Shown here: piece by piece, positions 1 through 8,217 of the stretch | Layout of the letters: the number at the start of each line of letters is the position of its first letter | Numbering within the stretch: position 1 is the stretch's first letter | Assembly (NCBI GenBank): GCA_937926355.1 | Contig: CALAZP010000215.1 | Span: forward strand, 1 to 46,291 | Length of the DNA stretch: 46,291 nt | Reading direction: 5' to 3' | Origin: an uncultured Saprospirales bacterium | Lineage (GTDB): Bacteria; Bacteroidota; Bacteroidia; Chitinophagales; Saprospiraceae | The notes under the pieces: generated by a model | What the model saw: only the letters and a program-made list of their open reading frames with translations | Database searches by the model: none | What the model was told of the DNA's origin: nothing | Position numbers and translations under genes: made by a program

Positions 1-791
1 AATTCAAAACATTTCGGATTTCTTATCATCTCATCAAGAATTTGCCCGATTAGTATTCCTTTAAATGCTGGTTCATTGGGAAGAGATTTTGTCAGTTTAT
101 TTAAAAAGTAGTAATTACTATTCGCCCCATTTTGGTGGAAACAACTACCGATTGCAGAAGCGTCCATTAGAAAATCGGGTTCAATTACAATTAAAGTTTG
201 GGCAGTAGCCACAATTCCATTATTAATAGATTCCAGATTTAGAAATTTAACCAAATGGCCTTTTTTCAGTATTTTTTCTAAGTAGTGTAGCGCGGGGTTT
301 TGAATTTGTATTTTTATTATGGATGTTAAATCGTCAATATCATGGACACAGATAGTTGGGTGAATTCCCGGGATTACTTGATCGATTAATGTAGTTAAAT
401 GATCTAAGGTTATCGTCGGTTTATTCTTGGATGAAAAGAAAAAAGAAGATGGCCAATTTTCTTTAGAACTTTTATCAGCATTTACCATCCAGTGCAAAAT
501 ATTCCAAGCATGTTCAAAAGCTTTTGAGTCGGAGCAATTTCTAGCCTCAAATCTTATAAACTTTCGGAAAGCATCTAATTCTTTGTTGTAGGCACTATTT
601 GGCAGATAACGGTTAAGGAAAAATTTAAAGCGAGCGTAGAAATTCTTGAAACTAACCCAATCGTCGGAAGTGTGCTCATTTACTATCAGATAAAAAATTC
701 GAATGATTTCTTCGAATTTTTCTGAAAGGGGGTCTGAAGAAATTTTAAGCTTTTGGAGAATGGATGGTAAATCTTTAAGATCTATGGGCAT
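1..791 (-). CDS. Dna2-like nuclease/helicase, N-terminal part (cut by window edge)
   Basis: The frame opens with ATG at 791-789 and runs 263 codons to the window edge without a stop, so only the N-terminal part is present. The segment at about residues 205-225 (VIEPDFLMDASAIGSCF) and the following LLNK/NKL and ILIGQILDEMI patterns resemble the region before the Cas4-like nuclease part in large Dna2/superfamily I helicase-nucleases of Bacteroidota; this is recognition from memory of the family, and no helicase motif lies inside the window. If correct, it would act in DNA repair or replication. Its ATG follows the stop codon of the 100-residue ORF with no base between them (TAAATG), which implies translational coupling. 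The alternative is an unknown large protein. Confidence 0.5.
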   Translation of the reverse strand, partial: MPIDLKDLPSILQKLKISSDPLSEKFEEIIRIFYLIVNEHTSDDWVSFKNFYARFKFFLNRYLPNSAYNKELDAFRKFIRFEARNCSDSKAFEHAWNILHWMVNADKSSKENWPSSFFFSSKNKPTITLDHLTTLIDQVIPGIHPTICVHDIDDLTSIIKIQIQNPALHYLEKILKKGHLVKFLNLESINNGIVATAQTLIVIEPDFLMDASAIGSCFHQNGANSNYYFLNKLTKSLPNEPAFKGILIGQILDEMIRNPKCFE

Positions 792-1094
792 TTAATTCAT
801 ACTGAAGTTATATTGATTTCTTTCATTAAAATGAAAACTTGCATATAATTCTCTATCTGTCAAAAAAAGGTATTCATCACCGCAACAATCACAAATCAAG
901 GTAATTAATTTACCATCATTCTTAAGATAACGAAACGCATCTTCAAATATTTCCAAGTTATCTCTATAAGCCTCTTTGACATCTTCAATGTGTGCACCGG
1001 ACAAATTTTCAATTACTCCGTTTACCCATGTGACATCAGTCATACTTAGGATGCACTCAACTAAGTGTTGATGACTAGTATTAATCATAATCAT
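792..1094 (-). CDS. Hypothetical 100-residue protein
   Basis: I do not recognise this family. The product is 100 residues, soluble and acidic, with no signal peptide or membrane segment. A CDCC cluster near residue 68-71 (ICDCCGDEYLFL) could bind metal, but the paired second half of a zinc site is not seen. The C-terminal part is aromatic-rich (ASFHFNERNQYNF). Two ATGs (residues 1 and 3) are possible starts. It sits 43 bases after the vWA gene and directly abuts the Dna2-like gene, so it is very likely co-transcribed and coupled with the latter. Its size and place suggest an accessory or immunity-like partner, but nothing in the sequence proves that. Confidence 0.6.
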   Translation of the reverse strand: MIMINTSHQHLVECILSMTDVTWVNGVIENLSGAHIEDVKEAYRDNLEIFEDAFRYLKNDGKLITLICDCCGDEYLFLTDRELYASFHFNERNQYNFSMN

Positions 1095-1099
1095 TAGGA

Positions 1100-1118
1100 T
1101 TTGCTGGTAAACAGCAAA
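1100..1118. repeat. Perfect 7-bp inverted repeat between vWA gene and small ORF
   Basis: TTTGCTG, five spacer bases, CAGCAAA. The arms pair perfectly and lie only a few bases before the start of the small minus-strand ORF (1094). There is no T-run after either arm, so it is not a standard terminator; as RNA it could hinder ribosome access or protect an mRNA end within the operon. Confidence 0.4.
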
Positions 1119-1137
1119 GGGAGAACTTTAAATATAG

Positions 1138-2301
1138 TTAATTTTTTCTTTGTATACCACTCCCCCAATCTGAAATTTCAAATAAATTTTTATTTGAAAG
1201 GGCAATGGCTAATAAATCGGGTAAATGATCTGGTGTACAAGCGAAAACGGGTATTTCTAATGTAGCTAAATTTTTTGCTACTGAATGGTCAAAAGCCGGA
1301 ATTCCTTGATCATCTAGAGCTGGTAATACAATGACATTTACTTGAAGATGATTCAGTAAAGCGAAGTATTTATACATTTCTTTCTCATCACCACCTTCGA
1401 AGAGATCAGAGATTAAAATAAGGGTTGTTTTTTTGGGATTTTGGATTTTGGAATGAGCGTAAGCCAAGGCATTTCCAATATCTGTTCCACCGGAAAGTTG
1501 AGCGGCGAATAATAAACTAACAGGATCATTAATATTAGGTGTTAGATCAACCGCTTGAGCATCAAAGGATATTAAATGCGTTTTTAAACTCGGCAAAGAG
1601 GCCAATGCGGCAGCAGTAATAGATGAAAAAACCATGGAGTTACCCATAGATCCACTTTGGTCAACCAACAAGACCAATTCGTTCATTTTGTTGTTTTTTC
1701 TACCAAAACCAAAAATCTTTTCAGGAATAATGGCATTCAATTTTGGATTAAAGTTTTTGAGGTTTTTAAGAATAGTTTTTTGCCAATGTATATCGGTTAC
1801 TTTTAAGTGGTTAGTTTTTGGATACCCTTTATTTAAACTTCCTTGAACTGCTTTTTGTAGTTTCCAGGTTAATTTTTTTTGAATATCATATACTATTTTT
1901 TCGACTACGGTTCTTGCGGTATGAAGTGTTTTCTCAGGCATCATATCTTTTAGGGCAATTAATTGGGAAACCAAATTGACATCGGATTCTAAGCTTTCGA
2001 GGGTCTCCGGTTCAAGCAGCATTTCTTTAACCCCTAATATATTAAGTGCGTCTTTTTGAATAATTTTTACTATTGATTTTGAGAAATGTATTCGAATTTT
2101 GGACATCCATTTATTTACGGACAGATTGGAATCACCTAAACCACCAGTTCTATTACCATTTTCATATAACTGCTCTAGAACTTCATCAATTTCTGATTCT
2201 ACTGAACCCGGTTGAAGCATTTGGTGAGATTCAGAGGAAGAAGAGGAGTTTTCCGAATGAGCTCCAAGCAACAGCCTCCATCGTGTTTCTTTTAAAGTCA
2301 T
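1138..2301 (-). CDS. vWA-domain protein, YehP-like
   Basis: The product (387 residues, close to the usual size of E. coli YehP) has an N-terminal RWRLLLG motif at 7-13 typical of this family, a serine-rich linker, a mostly helical middle and a C-terminal von Willebrand A domain from about residue 208. The MIDAS metal site is complete: DQSGS at 214-218, Thr273 in GGTD and Asp299 in ISDLFEGGD. There is no signal peptide, so it is cytoplasmic. YehP-type vWA proteins are normally encoded next to a MoxR-like AAA ATPase (YehL) and DUF5682 (YehM); here those two lie at 32281-35561, while this gene is four bases from the LPG-synthase-like gene in an unrelated-looking operon. The substrate is unknown; a chaperone or metal-insertion type role, by analogy with MoxR-vWA pairs, is inference. 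Confidence 0.85.
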   Translation of the reverse strand: MTLKETRWRLLLGAHSENSSSSSESHQMLQPGSVESEIDEVLEQLYENGNRTGGLGDSNLSVNKWMSKIRIHFSKSIVKIIQKDALNILGVKEMLLEPETLESLESDVNLVSQLIALKDMMPEKTLHTARTVVEKIVYDIQKKLTWKLQKAVQGSLNKGYPKTNHLKVTDIHWQKTILKNLKNFNPKLNAIIPEKIFGFGRKNNKMNELVLLVDQSGSMGNSMVFSSITAAALASLPSLKTHLISFDAQAVDLTPNINDPVSLLFAAQLSGGTDIGNALAYAHSKIQNPKKTTLILISDLFEGGDEKEMYKYFALLNHLQVNVIVLPALDDQGIPAFDHSVAKNLATLEIPVFACTPDHLPDLLAIALSNKNLFEISDWGSGIQRKN

Positions 2302-2304
2302 AGT

Positions 2305-3360
2305 TTAAGGTTGTAAAGGAGATTTCTTCCAAACCTTTTGGAGCCAGTTGGGAATAATAAAAGCACCAACTACTAGGTATAGATAGTAGGACAACATCCG
2401 CCAAATGGTGGAAATGATGGTAGTAGAAGTATTGCTCTGTATATAATCCGTCAAAAAACCATTGAACAGTAATTCAATAAGACCTGCTCCGCCCGGGGTG
2501 GGGCTAAATGCAATTACAAAAAACATGGACTGAAGTCTGGCGTATAATTCAAATAGAACTATAGGCCGCAATGATAAATCTGGTAAAAAAGCAACCATAA
2601 TACAAATTAAAAGAACAAACCTACTCATCCAGGCAATTATGGTACTTAGACCTGATTGGAAGTGAAAGGATAAAGGTTTTTTTGAAAGTTCTTGAGAAGC
2701 CATTATGATATCATCCCCTAATTGTTTGATTTGGTTTTTCCAATTTTGAAGTACTTTGAATTCAGATAACCAAGAAAGAAGTCTTTTCAGCTGCTTTGGA
2801 TTAACAAATATGCCATAGAAAAAAGTAGCACTATAAAAAGTCATTAGTAGATAGGCAAATGTGAAATAAAAACCCCAATTACCGATCTCATCTGGTCTAA
2901 TAATGGAGCTTCCAAAAATTAGGTAAAGTAAGGGAAGTGTTCCTAAGAGAAAAAAGCTATCTAATACGATGGTATATAAAACAATAGTTGCGGTATTTGC
3001 TACGCTTAGTTTTTCCTTGGATAAGATAAAAAAAGCAACTGCTGAACCTCCCAAACTGGTTGGGGAAACCGCGGAGCTAAACTCCCAAATAAAAATTAAC
3101 TCAATGGATTTTTTCCAACTAAATTTTTTAAGAGATAAATGATGTAGCCTCCAAGAATAGGACAAATGTCTGAGGATCCCTGCGAATACTGCTAATATAA
3201 GCCCAATGAGAGTTCTAGTATTCCATTCAATTTCTTTGAATTCGTTCCAATCGAATCGCTTCCAAAACAAATATGCAATGACCAAAAAGCCTATTAAAAT
3301 AGGTACAAAGGCCCTTGAAATTTTAAGGCTCTCAGATCCTATTTTATTCCTATCATTCAT
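2305..3360 (-). CDS. LPG-synthase-like transmembrane protein (flippase-like)
   Basis: A 351-residue polytopic inner membrane protein of the lysylphosphatidylglycerol synthase TM family (formerly UPF0104). About eight hydrophobic segments are spread over the full length, and the family signature SPTPGGAGLIE is present near residue 288 with the paired SPTSLGGSA near residue 100. It lacks the soluble aminoacyl-transferase domain of MprF, so it is not an LPG synthase itself; family members are thought to move or handle lipids or lipid-linked molecules. It starts three bases after the stop of the 116-residue unknown and ends three bases before the vWA gene, so all are one transcript. The substrate cannot be told from sequence. 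Confidence 0.85.
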   Translation of the reverse strand: MNDRNKIGSESLKISRAFVPILIGFLVIAYLFWKRFDWNEFKEIEWNTRTLIGLILAVFAGILRHLSYSWRLHHLSLKKFSWKKSIELIFIWEFSSAVSPTSLGGSAVAFFILSKEKLSVANTATIVLYTIVLDSFFLLGTLPLLYLIFGSSIIRPDEIGNWGFYFTFAYLLMTFYSATFFYGIFVNPKQLKRLLSWLSEFKVLQNWKNQIKQLGDDIIMASQELSKKPLSFHFQSGLSTIIAWMSRFVLLICIMVAFLPDLSLRPIVLFELYARLQSMFFVIAFSPTPGGAGLIELLFNGFLTDYIQSNTSTTIISTIWRMLSYYLYLVVGAFIIPNWLQKVWKKSPLQP

Positions 3361-3363
3361 GTT

Positions 3364-3714
3364 TTAGGATAGTGAAGCAATCGGTAAAAAAATGAATTGG
3401 CCTCCTGAGGCTTGAATAAGAAACACACACAAATCAGCCTCATGTTCATTGTAGATTTTTAAGAAATCCTCGACTTTATCCATTTGGATAATTTTTTTAG
3501 TTGCAAGTTCTTCAAGAGTGGAAACAGAATAAAAATAGGCTCCAACACGCTGAGATCCAAAAATGGATATTCCTAATTCTATTGGATATTCACTCAAAAT
3601 AACTAGAGGATAATTACTTATTTGTTCATTTCTAATAGTCTCCAAAGCTTGTCTCAGGTGACTGAAGTTGGGAGTTATTTCAGTTTTTAATAATTCTAAT
3701 GATTTTTGATCCAT
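3364..3714 (-). CDS. Hypothetical 116-residue protein
   Basis: An unrecognised small soluble protein with no signal peptide or membrane helix. It has an amphipathic N-terminal helix, an alternating strand/helix pattern (SYPIELGISIFG-like strands near 42-54) and a hydrophobic C-terminal stretch (QFIFLPIASLS) that looks like a core strand rather than a membrane span. It lies five bases after rlmD and three before the LPG-synthase-like gene in the same minus-strand operon. Tight spacing and good codon use make it a real gene; no function can be assigned. Confidence 0.65.
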   Translation of the reverse strand: MDQKSLELLKTEITPNFSHLRQALETIRNEQISNYPLVILSEYPIELGISIFGSQRVGAYFYSVSTLEELATKKIIQMDKVEDFLKIYNEHEADLCVFLIQASGGQFIFLPIASLS

Positions 3715-3719
3715 TAGTT

Positions 3720-5108
3720 TTATTTTAATTCCAAAAGGACTACATTTTCTACGTGATGGGTATGTGGAAACATATCTACTGCTCGAGACCTGGATACCGT
3801 ATATATTTCACTGAGCGTTTGAAGATCTCTAGCCTGAGTAGAAGGTTTGCAACTCACATAAATTATTCTTGGCACCTTCAATTTTAAGAGCATTTTAACC
3901 ACATCAGGATGCATTCCAGCTCTTGGAGGATCTGTAATCAGCACATCGGGTGAGCCAAATTCTTTTACGAAAGAAGGCTGTAATATATGTTTAACATCTC
4001 CTGCGAAGAAAACAGCATTTTTAATGCCATTGATTTCCGCATTAATTTTAGCATCTTTAATAGATTCAGGTACCTCTTCAATTCCTACAATTTGTTTGCT
4101 GTCTTTAGCTAGAAAAAGACCAATACTGCCGATACCAGTATATAAATCATATACATTTTCCTTTCCAGAAAGTTGAGCCATTTCAGCAACTAATTCATAA
4201 AGATGACCTGCTTGGTAGGAATTGGTTTGAAAAAATGATTTTGGACCTATCCTATAGTTGACATGATTAAGCTTTTCTTCAATAAATCCTTTTCCTTCAA
4301 ATAATTCAATAGGTAGATCATAGTAACTACTATTAAGCTTGGTATTCACAGCATAATGAAGTGAGGTTATTTGAGGAAAATTTTCTTTTATAGCAGTCAG
4401 AAGTCGATGTTGACTTTTTCGGTCTTCATCACCGAAGAATACAATTAATAAAATTTCACCAATAGAAGTAATTCGGATAACGATGTTTCTTAAACATCCA
4501 GAGTGATTACCTAAGTCGTAAAAACTAATACCAAGCGTAGCAGCCAAATTTTTGATTCCAAGTCTTAAGTCGTTGGAAGGTGCTTTTTGAAGATGACAGT
4601 TTTCTATATTTAGCACTTTATCATATACTCCTGGGTGAAAGAAACCTGCTGCATTGATATTTCGATTAACTCCGGCATCCATTTCCTCTTTGCTTAACCA
4701 TTGTTTATTGGCAAAGGTAAACTCAAGCTTATTTCTATATTCTTTAGATTTAGATGCTCCTAAAATGGGTTCAAAGTTTTCTACAGAAATTTTTCCTACC
4801 CTTTCCAAAGCATCTCTTACAATCTTTTCTTTAAATATTAACTGGGCGTTATAATTTAAGTGTTGCCATTGACATCCTCCGCAAAATTCAAAATGATGGC
4901 AAAAGGGAAGAACTTTATCCGGCGAGTGTTGATGAAATTTAACAGGACTAGCGTATTGAATACCTTTCCTTTTTTTGAATACCCGAACATCTACAACATC
5001 CCCAGGTACTGCATTTTCGACAAAAACGACTCTACCTTTTTCATCCCTGCCAATTGAAAAACCTTTTTCAGCAATATCGGTAAGGGTTAAATTTTCAACA
5101 ATACGCAT
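3720..5108 (-). CDS. rlmD: 23S rRNA (uracil-5-)-methyltransferase RlmD/RumA type
   Basis: A 462-residue class I SAM methyltransferase that makes 5-methyluridine in RNA. It has an N-terminal TRAM-like barrel (about 1-55), the iron-sulfur cysteines C70, C76, C79 and C171, a central uracil-binding insert, and a C-terminal Rossmann domain with VYDLYTGIGSIGLFLA as SAM motif I and TDPPRAGM downstream. The catalytic cysteine is C420 in YVSCKPSTQARDL, and the final HTHHVENV motif carries the general base glutamate. It is complete. RlmD (U1939) is the most likely identity, but RlmCD-type dual specificity cannot be excluded. It starts ten bases after the RDD gene stops, in the same operon. Confidence 0.92.
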   Translation of the reverse strand: MRIVENLTLTDIAEKGFSIGRDEKGRVVFVENAVPGDVVDVRVFKKRKGIQYASPVKFHQHSPDKVLPFCHHFEFCGGCQWQHLNYNAQLIFKEKIVRDALERVGKISVENFEPILGASKSKEYRNKLEFTFANKQWLSKEEMDAGVNRNINAAGFFHPGVYDKVLNIENCHLQKAPSNDLRLGIKNLAATLGISFYDLGNHSGCLRNIVIRITSIGEILLIVFFGDEDRKSQHRLLTAIKENFPQITSLHYAVNTKLNSSYYDLPIELFEGKGFIEEKLNHVNYRIGPKSFFQTNSYQAGHLYELVAEMAQLSGKENVYDLYTGIGSIGLFLAKDSKQIVGIEEVPESIKDAKINAEINGIKNAVFFAGDVKHILQPSFVKEFGSPDVLITDPPRAGMHPDVVKMLLKLKVPRIIYVSCKPSTQARDLQTLSEIYTVSRSRAVDMFPHTHHVENVVLLELK

Positions 5109-5117
5109 ATAGGAATT

Positions 5118-5834
5118 TTATCGTGTGAGCGTAATATAATCTTTTACAATAGTTTGTAAAAATAATTTAGCGTCTTGCGGGTTTACATCCAATTGTAAAA
5201 GATTTGCAATTCTTTGAGCAGTGTCTTCCAGAATTTTTAAATGGGCCTGATTGGGATTAATACTATAGGTGATTAGTGCTTCTTTTATCAATAATAATAA
5301 TTCTTCAGGCAGGCTTATTATTTGGGGAAACGTAACTGGTGGTATAGGACCTAGATTAAAATCTATATCAAATGGAGCAGATACAGTGGGAACTTTGACG
5401 ACTAAGGTATTTGAAATAAGGTCCCCTAAACGTCTTTGCCAGGGGTCTCGAAAAATAGAAATTAATGCTAAAGCACCGAGAGAAAGAAAAACATCTGGGA
5501 GATAAAAAACAGATCGGATAACCATATCTAATTGGTTGGGAAGGTGACCACTTTTATCTATCACTATAATTTTAGCTAATCTTTTGCCCAAAGTTTTTGG
5601 TGTTGAAAAATAGAGGATAAAAATAAATAGGAGGAAAAAGATCATGGCACCTTTATAAGGCGTCAATTGCAAAAGAGATTTATCGGCAAAAATAAGGATA
5701 CCCCAAAGTAGCAATAGGGTGCTTCCGCTTAATACAACAAGATCAAAAAGAAAGGCTCCTATTCGTAGTTTAATCGGAGCTAAATTTACCCATAGGGGGA
5801 CTTTATTGTCTAGGTGGAAAAGATATGTTTTGAT
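5118..5834 (-). CDS. RDD-family membrane protein, probable AUC (ATC) start
   Basis: A small inner membrane protein of the RDD family. The reading frame contains typical RDD landmarks: APIKLRIGAFLFD near the N-terminus (conserved R and D), TLGKRLAKIIVID in the middle, and QRRLGDLISNTLVV. No ATG, GTG or TTG exists in frame between the upstream stop (5853-5855) and the conserved N-terminal motif; the first usable TTG (5712-5714) would remove that motif. Starting at ATC (5832-5834) gives 238 residues beginning with the usual family spacing to the conserved arginine. A strong -7 box lies about 20 bases upstream. It heads the minus-strand operon and faces the SpoIIM gene, its usual genomic partner. 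The shorter TTG form (198 residues) is the alternative. Confidence 0.8.
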   Translation of the reverse strand: MKTYLFHLDNKVPLWVNLAPIKLRIGAFLFDLVVLSGSTLLLLWGILIFADKSLLQLTPYKGAMIFFLLFIFILYFSTPKTLGKRLAKIIVIDKSGHLPNQLDMVIRSVFYLPDVFLSLGALALISIFRDPWQRRLGDLISNTLVVKVPTVSAPFDIDFNLGPIPPVTFPQIISLPEELLLLIKEALITYSINPNQAHLKILEDTAQRIANLLQLDVNPQDAKLFLQTIVKDYITLTR

Positions 5835-5855
5835 ATTTCTTAAGTTGTACCTTTA

Positions 5856-5863
5856 CAAAGATA
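5856..5863 (-). promoter_or_regulatory. Bacteroidota -7 box for the RDD-rlmD operon
   Basis: On the minus strand the bases read TATCTTTG, a full match to TAnnTTTG. A TTG at 5889-5887 sits 23 bases upstream, slightly longer than the ideal spacing. Transcription should begin near 5850, leaving a leader of about 17 bases before the proposed ATC start. Directly next to it on the plus strand, TACCTTTA at 5848-5855 is a one-mismatch box for the SpoIIM operon, so the two divergent promoters would be back to back. Confidence 0.5.
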
Positions 5864-5868
5864 GATAT

Positions 5869-8217
5869 ATGGCTATGCGGGAGAAGCAATTTATTGAACA
5901 AAATAAAGCAGATTGGCAAAAATTGTGGCAAAAAGCTGACTACCCCTTAATCAAGAAGGTTTCTGAACACGCCTCTTTTGCACGAACATTTTTTCCTAAT
6001 CGCAAAGTAAGTGAGTATTTAAATGATTTGGTGGTTTCTGTTTGGTTAAAAAAAAAGCCAAACACTAGGATCCAAAATGAAAATTCTTTTTGGTTGCATG
6101 AATTGCCATTATTGGTCCATGAGCATAGAATTTCCTTAAGGATATCTTTATTGATTTTTGTTTTTGCAATAATAGTTGGAATGGTTTCTTCTTCAGGAGA
6201 AGGGGCTTTTCTCTCTACTATATTGGGAGAGGATTATGTCGAAATGACTTTCGAGAATATTCGATCAGGGGATCCGATGAAAATTTATAAGCAAAAGAAT
6301 CAAATGGGGATGGCGGCGGGAATAACAGCCAACAACCTATTCATATCCTTATTAATGTATGTATTGGGTTTAATTGGAGGCTTAGGAAGTATAGGACTAT
6401 TAATCAGCAATGGAGTTTTAGTTGGAAGTTTTCAATATTTATTTATTTCAGAGGGTTTTTTTAAGGAAAGTTTTTTAACCATTTGGACCCATGGTTTGCC
6501 AGAAATTACAGCTATCATTTTATCTGGTGGTGCTGGTTTGGTATTAGGGAAGGGGGTGATTAGCGGGAACGCTAGAAATTTCAAAAAATCAGCAAAAGAT
6601 GGTTTTAAAATTCTATTGGGAATTGTGCCAATTTTAATTTTTGCCGGTTTTGCTGAAGGCTACCTAACGAGATTTACAGATGCTCCCGATGCACTTAGGA
6701 TAGGTTTTATAGTAGTCTGTCTAATTTTTATTTTGATATATTTTGTTTGGTTCCCATCCGTAAAAAATCAATGGATGCTTATGGAAAAGCAGGAGCCAAT
6801 AATTCCGGAGCAGATGAAGGGTTATGAAAAGCAGGAATCAAGAGCTCCTTTCTATAAAGTTCGTTCCGCTGAAGATATTCTCAAGTTAAGCTTAAGGTGG
6901 ATAGATCGGGAGTTAATTTACGTATTAGTTGGATGCTCTATGCTATTTTTAGTATTTACAGCTTGGGGTCAAGGCTTAAGTGAAATGGTTTTTCCTAATA
7001 AAATATTGGGAATGTTAAGTCATATTGATCAATTTTTCAAAAATCCCATACAGTGGTTAATCTTAAGTTTTATTCACGGGTATATAACTATAAGGTTCTA
7101 TGAAAAAACAACAGAAGGGTCAAGGTCTCGCAGAAATTTTTGGATTTTTATTTTACCCGCGGGATTTTTTACTGGAATGATGGGCTTGAACCATGCATTG
7201 ACTCCAATTTTAATACTTTTTTTAGCCCCTATATATTTATTGATTATCAATTATTGGTGGCTTAAAGAAAAATGGAAAATTATCGAGGTTATTCAATTTA
7301 TTAGAGGACAAACCCTTAGGATAATAAATTTACAGCTCAATCTTTTTATAGTAGCTATCATCTTGATTGCCGTTTTTGATACCTATTTTGTTCAGTCTAC
7401 CTTACAAACCTTAACTGGTTTTTTACCAGATTACATCAATGCAGCTACCAGTATTTCGAAAGGGATATTAACTTTTACTTTTCTTTTTTTGGTTTATGGT
7501 ATTTATAGTCTGATGTTGATTGCCATGTGTTGGATGACTGGAACTCTTTTGGAGATTAAAACAGGTCGCGGTTTAAAAAGCAGGATTAAGCAATGGTTAC
7601 CTATGGTTTTGTTTTTATTTGCGGTATCTGAGGGCAGAGCTCAAAGTGCGGAGCCAGCTATTAATTTTGATAAATCCCTTTGGCAAAAAGAAAGTGAGGA
7701 GATGGATTTTTTTAAAACCATGGAGGTAAAGAAAGAAGGGTACTTAAATGAATTGATGCCTATATTAGAAGGAATTGCTTGGGATTGGATTTTATATATC
7801 TTAAGTGCCTTGTTAATCATTAGTGGAATGTCTAAGCTCATTATTTATTATTTGGCGAGCAATAAAGGGGAGGTGAAATATTCGGAAGAGGTGCAAAATG
7901 TAGGAGAAGCTACCAGGAGTACCCAAGTGATATGGACCAAGCAGGAGTTAGATAAATTTAGAAAAAATCAAAATTGGTTGGAATTAATTAGGGCTTACCA
8001 CGCTGAAATTCTTAGAAAAAATAAGGTTTCATTAACGACTACCAATCGAGAATTTGAAAATCAATTCGCTAGTATTTGGAAAAGGCAAATGGCTCGGAAA
8101 GTCAATAGTTTATTCGAGAAGACTTGGTACGGGCGGGATTCAAATGTTACTAAAAAAGAATGGGATGATTTTCTAGACAAATATGAGCAGTTAAATAAAC
8201 TAGAGGATGAAGACTAG
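5869..8217 (+). CDS. SpoIIM - membrane domain - DUF4129-like fusion protein
   Basis: A 782-residue multi-spanning membrane protein. Residues 1-270 match the stage II sporulation protein M family (MREKQFIEQNKADW start, GITANNLFISLL, and HGLPEITAIILSGGAG). Residues from about 340 (FYKVRSAEDIL) to 580 form a second block of five or six membrane helices like the separate membrane gene usually found next in this cluster. Then a positively charged stretch, a hydrophobic run and GRAQS (near 7575-7650) look exactly like a signal peptide, followed by a DUF4129-like segment: one helix and a soluble tail with LIRAYHAEIL and FEKTWYG. Three usual genes thus appear fused in one open frame. ATG 5869 or 5875 is the start; the frame extends upstream to a GTG at 5719, but that part overlaps the RDD gene and looks noncoding. 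Confidence 0.85.
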   Translation: MAMREKQFIEQNKADWQKLWQKADYPLIKKVSEHASFARTFFPNRKVSEYLNDLVVSVWLKKKPNTRIQNENSFWLHELPLLVHEHRISLRISLLIFVFAIIVGMVSSSGEGAFLSTILGEDYVEMTFENIRSGDPMKIYKQKNQMGMAAGITANNLFISLLMYVLGLIGGLGSIGLLISNGVLVGSFQYLFISEGFFKESFLTIWTHGLPEITAIILSGGAGLVLGKGVISGNARNFKKSAKDGFKILLGIVPILIFAGFAEGYLTRFTDAPDALRIGFIVVCLIFILIYFVWFPSVKNQWMLMEKQEPIIPEQMKGYEKQESRAPFYKVRSAEDILKLSLRWIDRELIYVLVGCSMLFLVFTAWGQGLSEMVFPNKILGMLSHIDQFFKNPIQWLILSFIHGYITIRFYEKTTEGSRSRRNFWIFILPAGFFTGMMGLNHALTPILILFLAPIYLLIINYWWLKEKWKIIEVIQFIRGQTLRIINLQLNLFIVAIILIAVFDTYFVQSTLQTLTGFLPDYINAATSISKGILTFTFLFLVYGIYSLMLIAMCWMTGTLLEIKTGRGLKSRIKQWLPMVLFLFAVSEGRAQSAEPAINFDKSLWQKESEEMDFFKTMEVKKEGYLNELMPILEGIAWDWILYILSALLIISGMSKLIIYYLASNKGEVKYSEEVQNVGEATRSTQVIWTKQELDKFRKNQNWLELIRAYHAEILRKNKVSLTTTNREFENQFASIWKRQMARKVNSLFEKTWYGRDSNVTKKEWDDFLDKYEQLNKLEDED

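Noticed and set aside
1100..1118. Inverted repeat as a terminator of the vWA gene
   Set aside because: No T-run follows the stem and the downstream genes are otherwise tightly coupled; kept only as a possible regulatory hairpin.
5118..5834. RDD gene as a pseudogene lacking a start
   Set aside because: The frame is intact through all conserved motifs and a strong promoter box lies at the right place; a rare start codon explains it more simply than decay.
5719..5868. Upstream extension of the SpoIIM frame to a GTG
   Set aside because: This stretch overlaps the RDD gene on the other strand, is rich in unlikely residues for the family, and the conserved SpoIIM N-terminus begins at 5869/5875.
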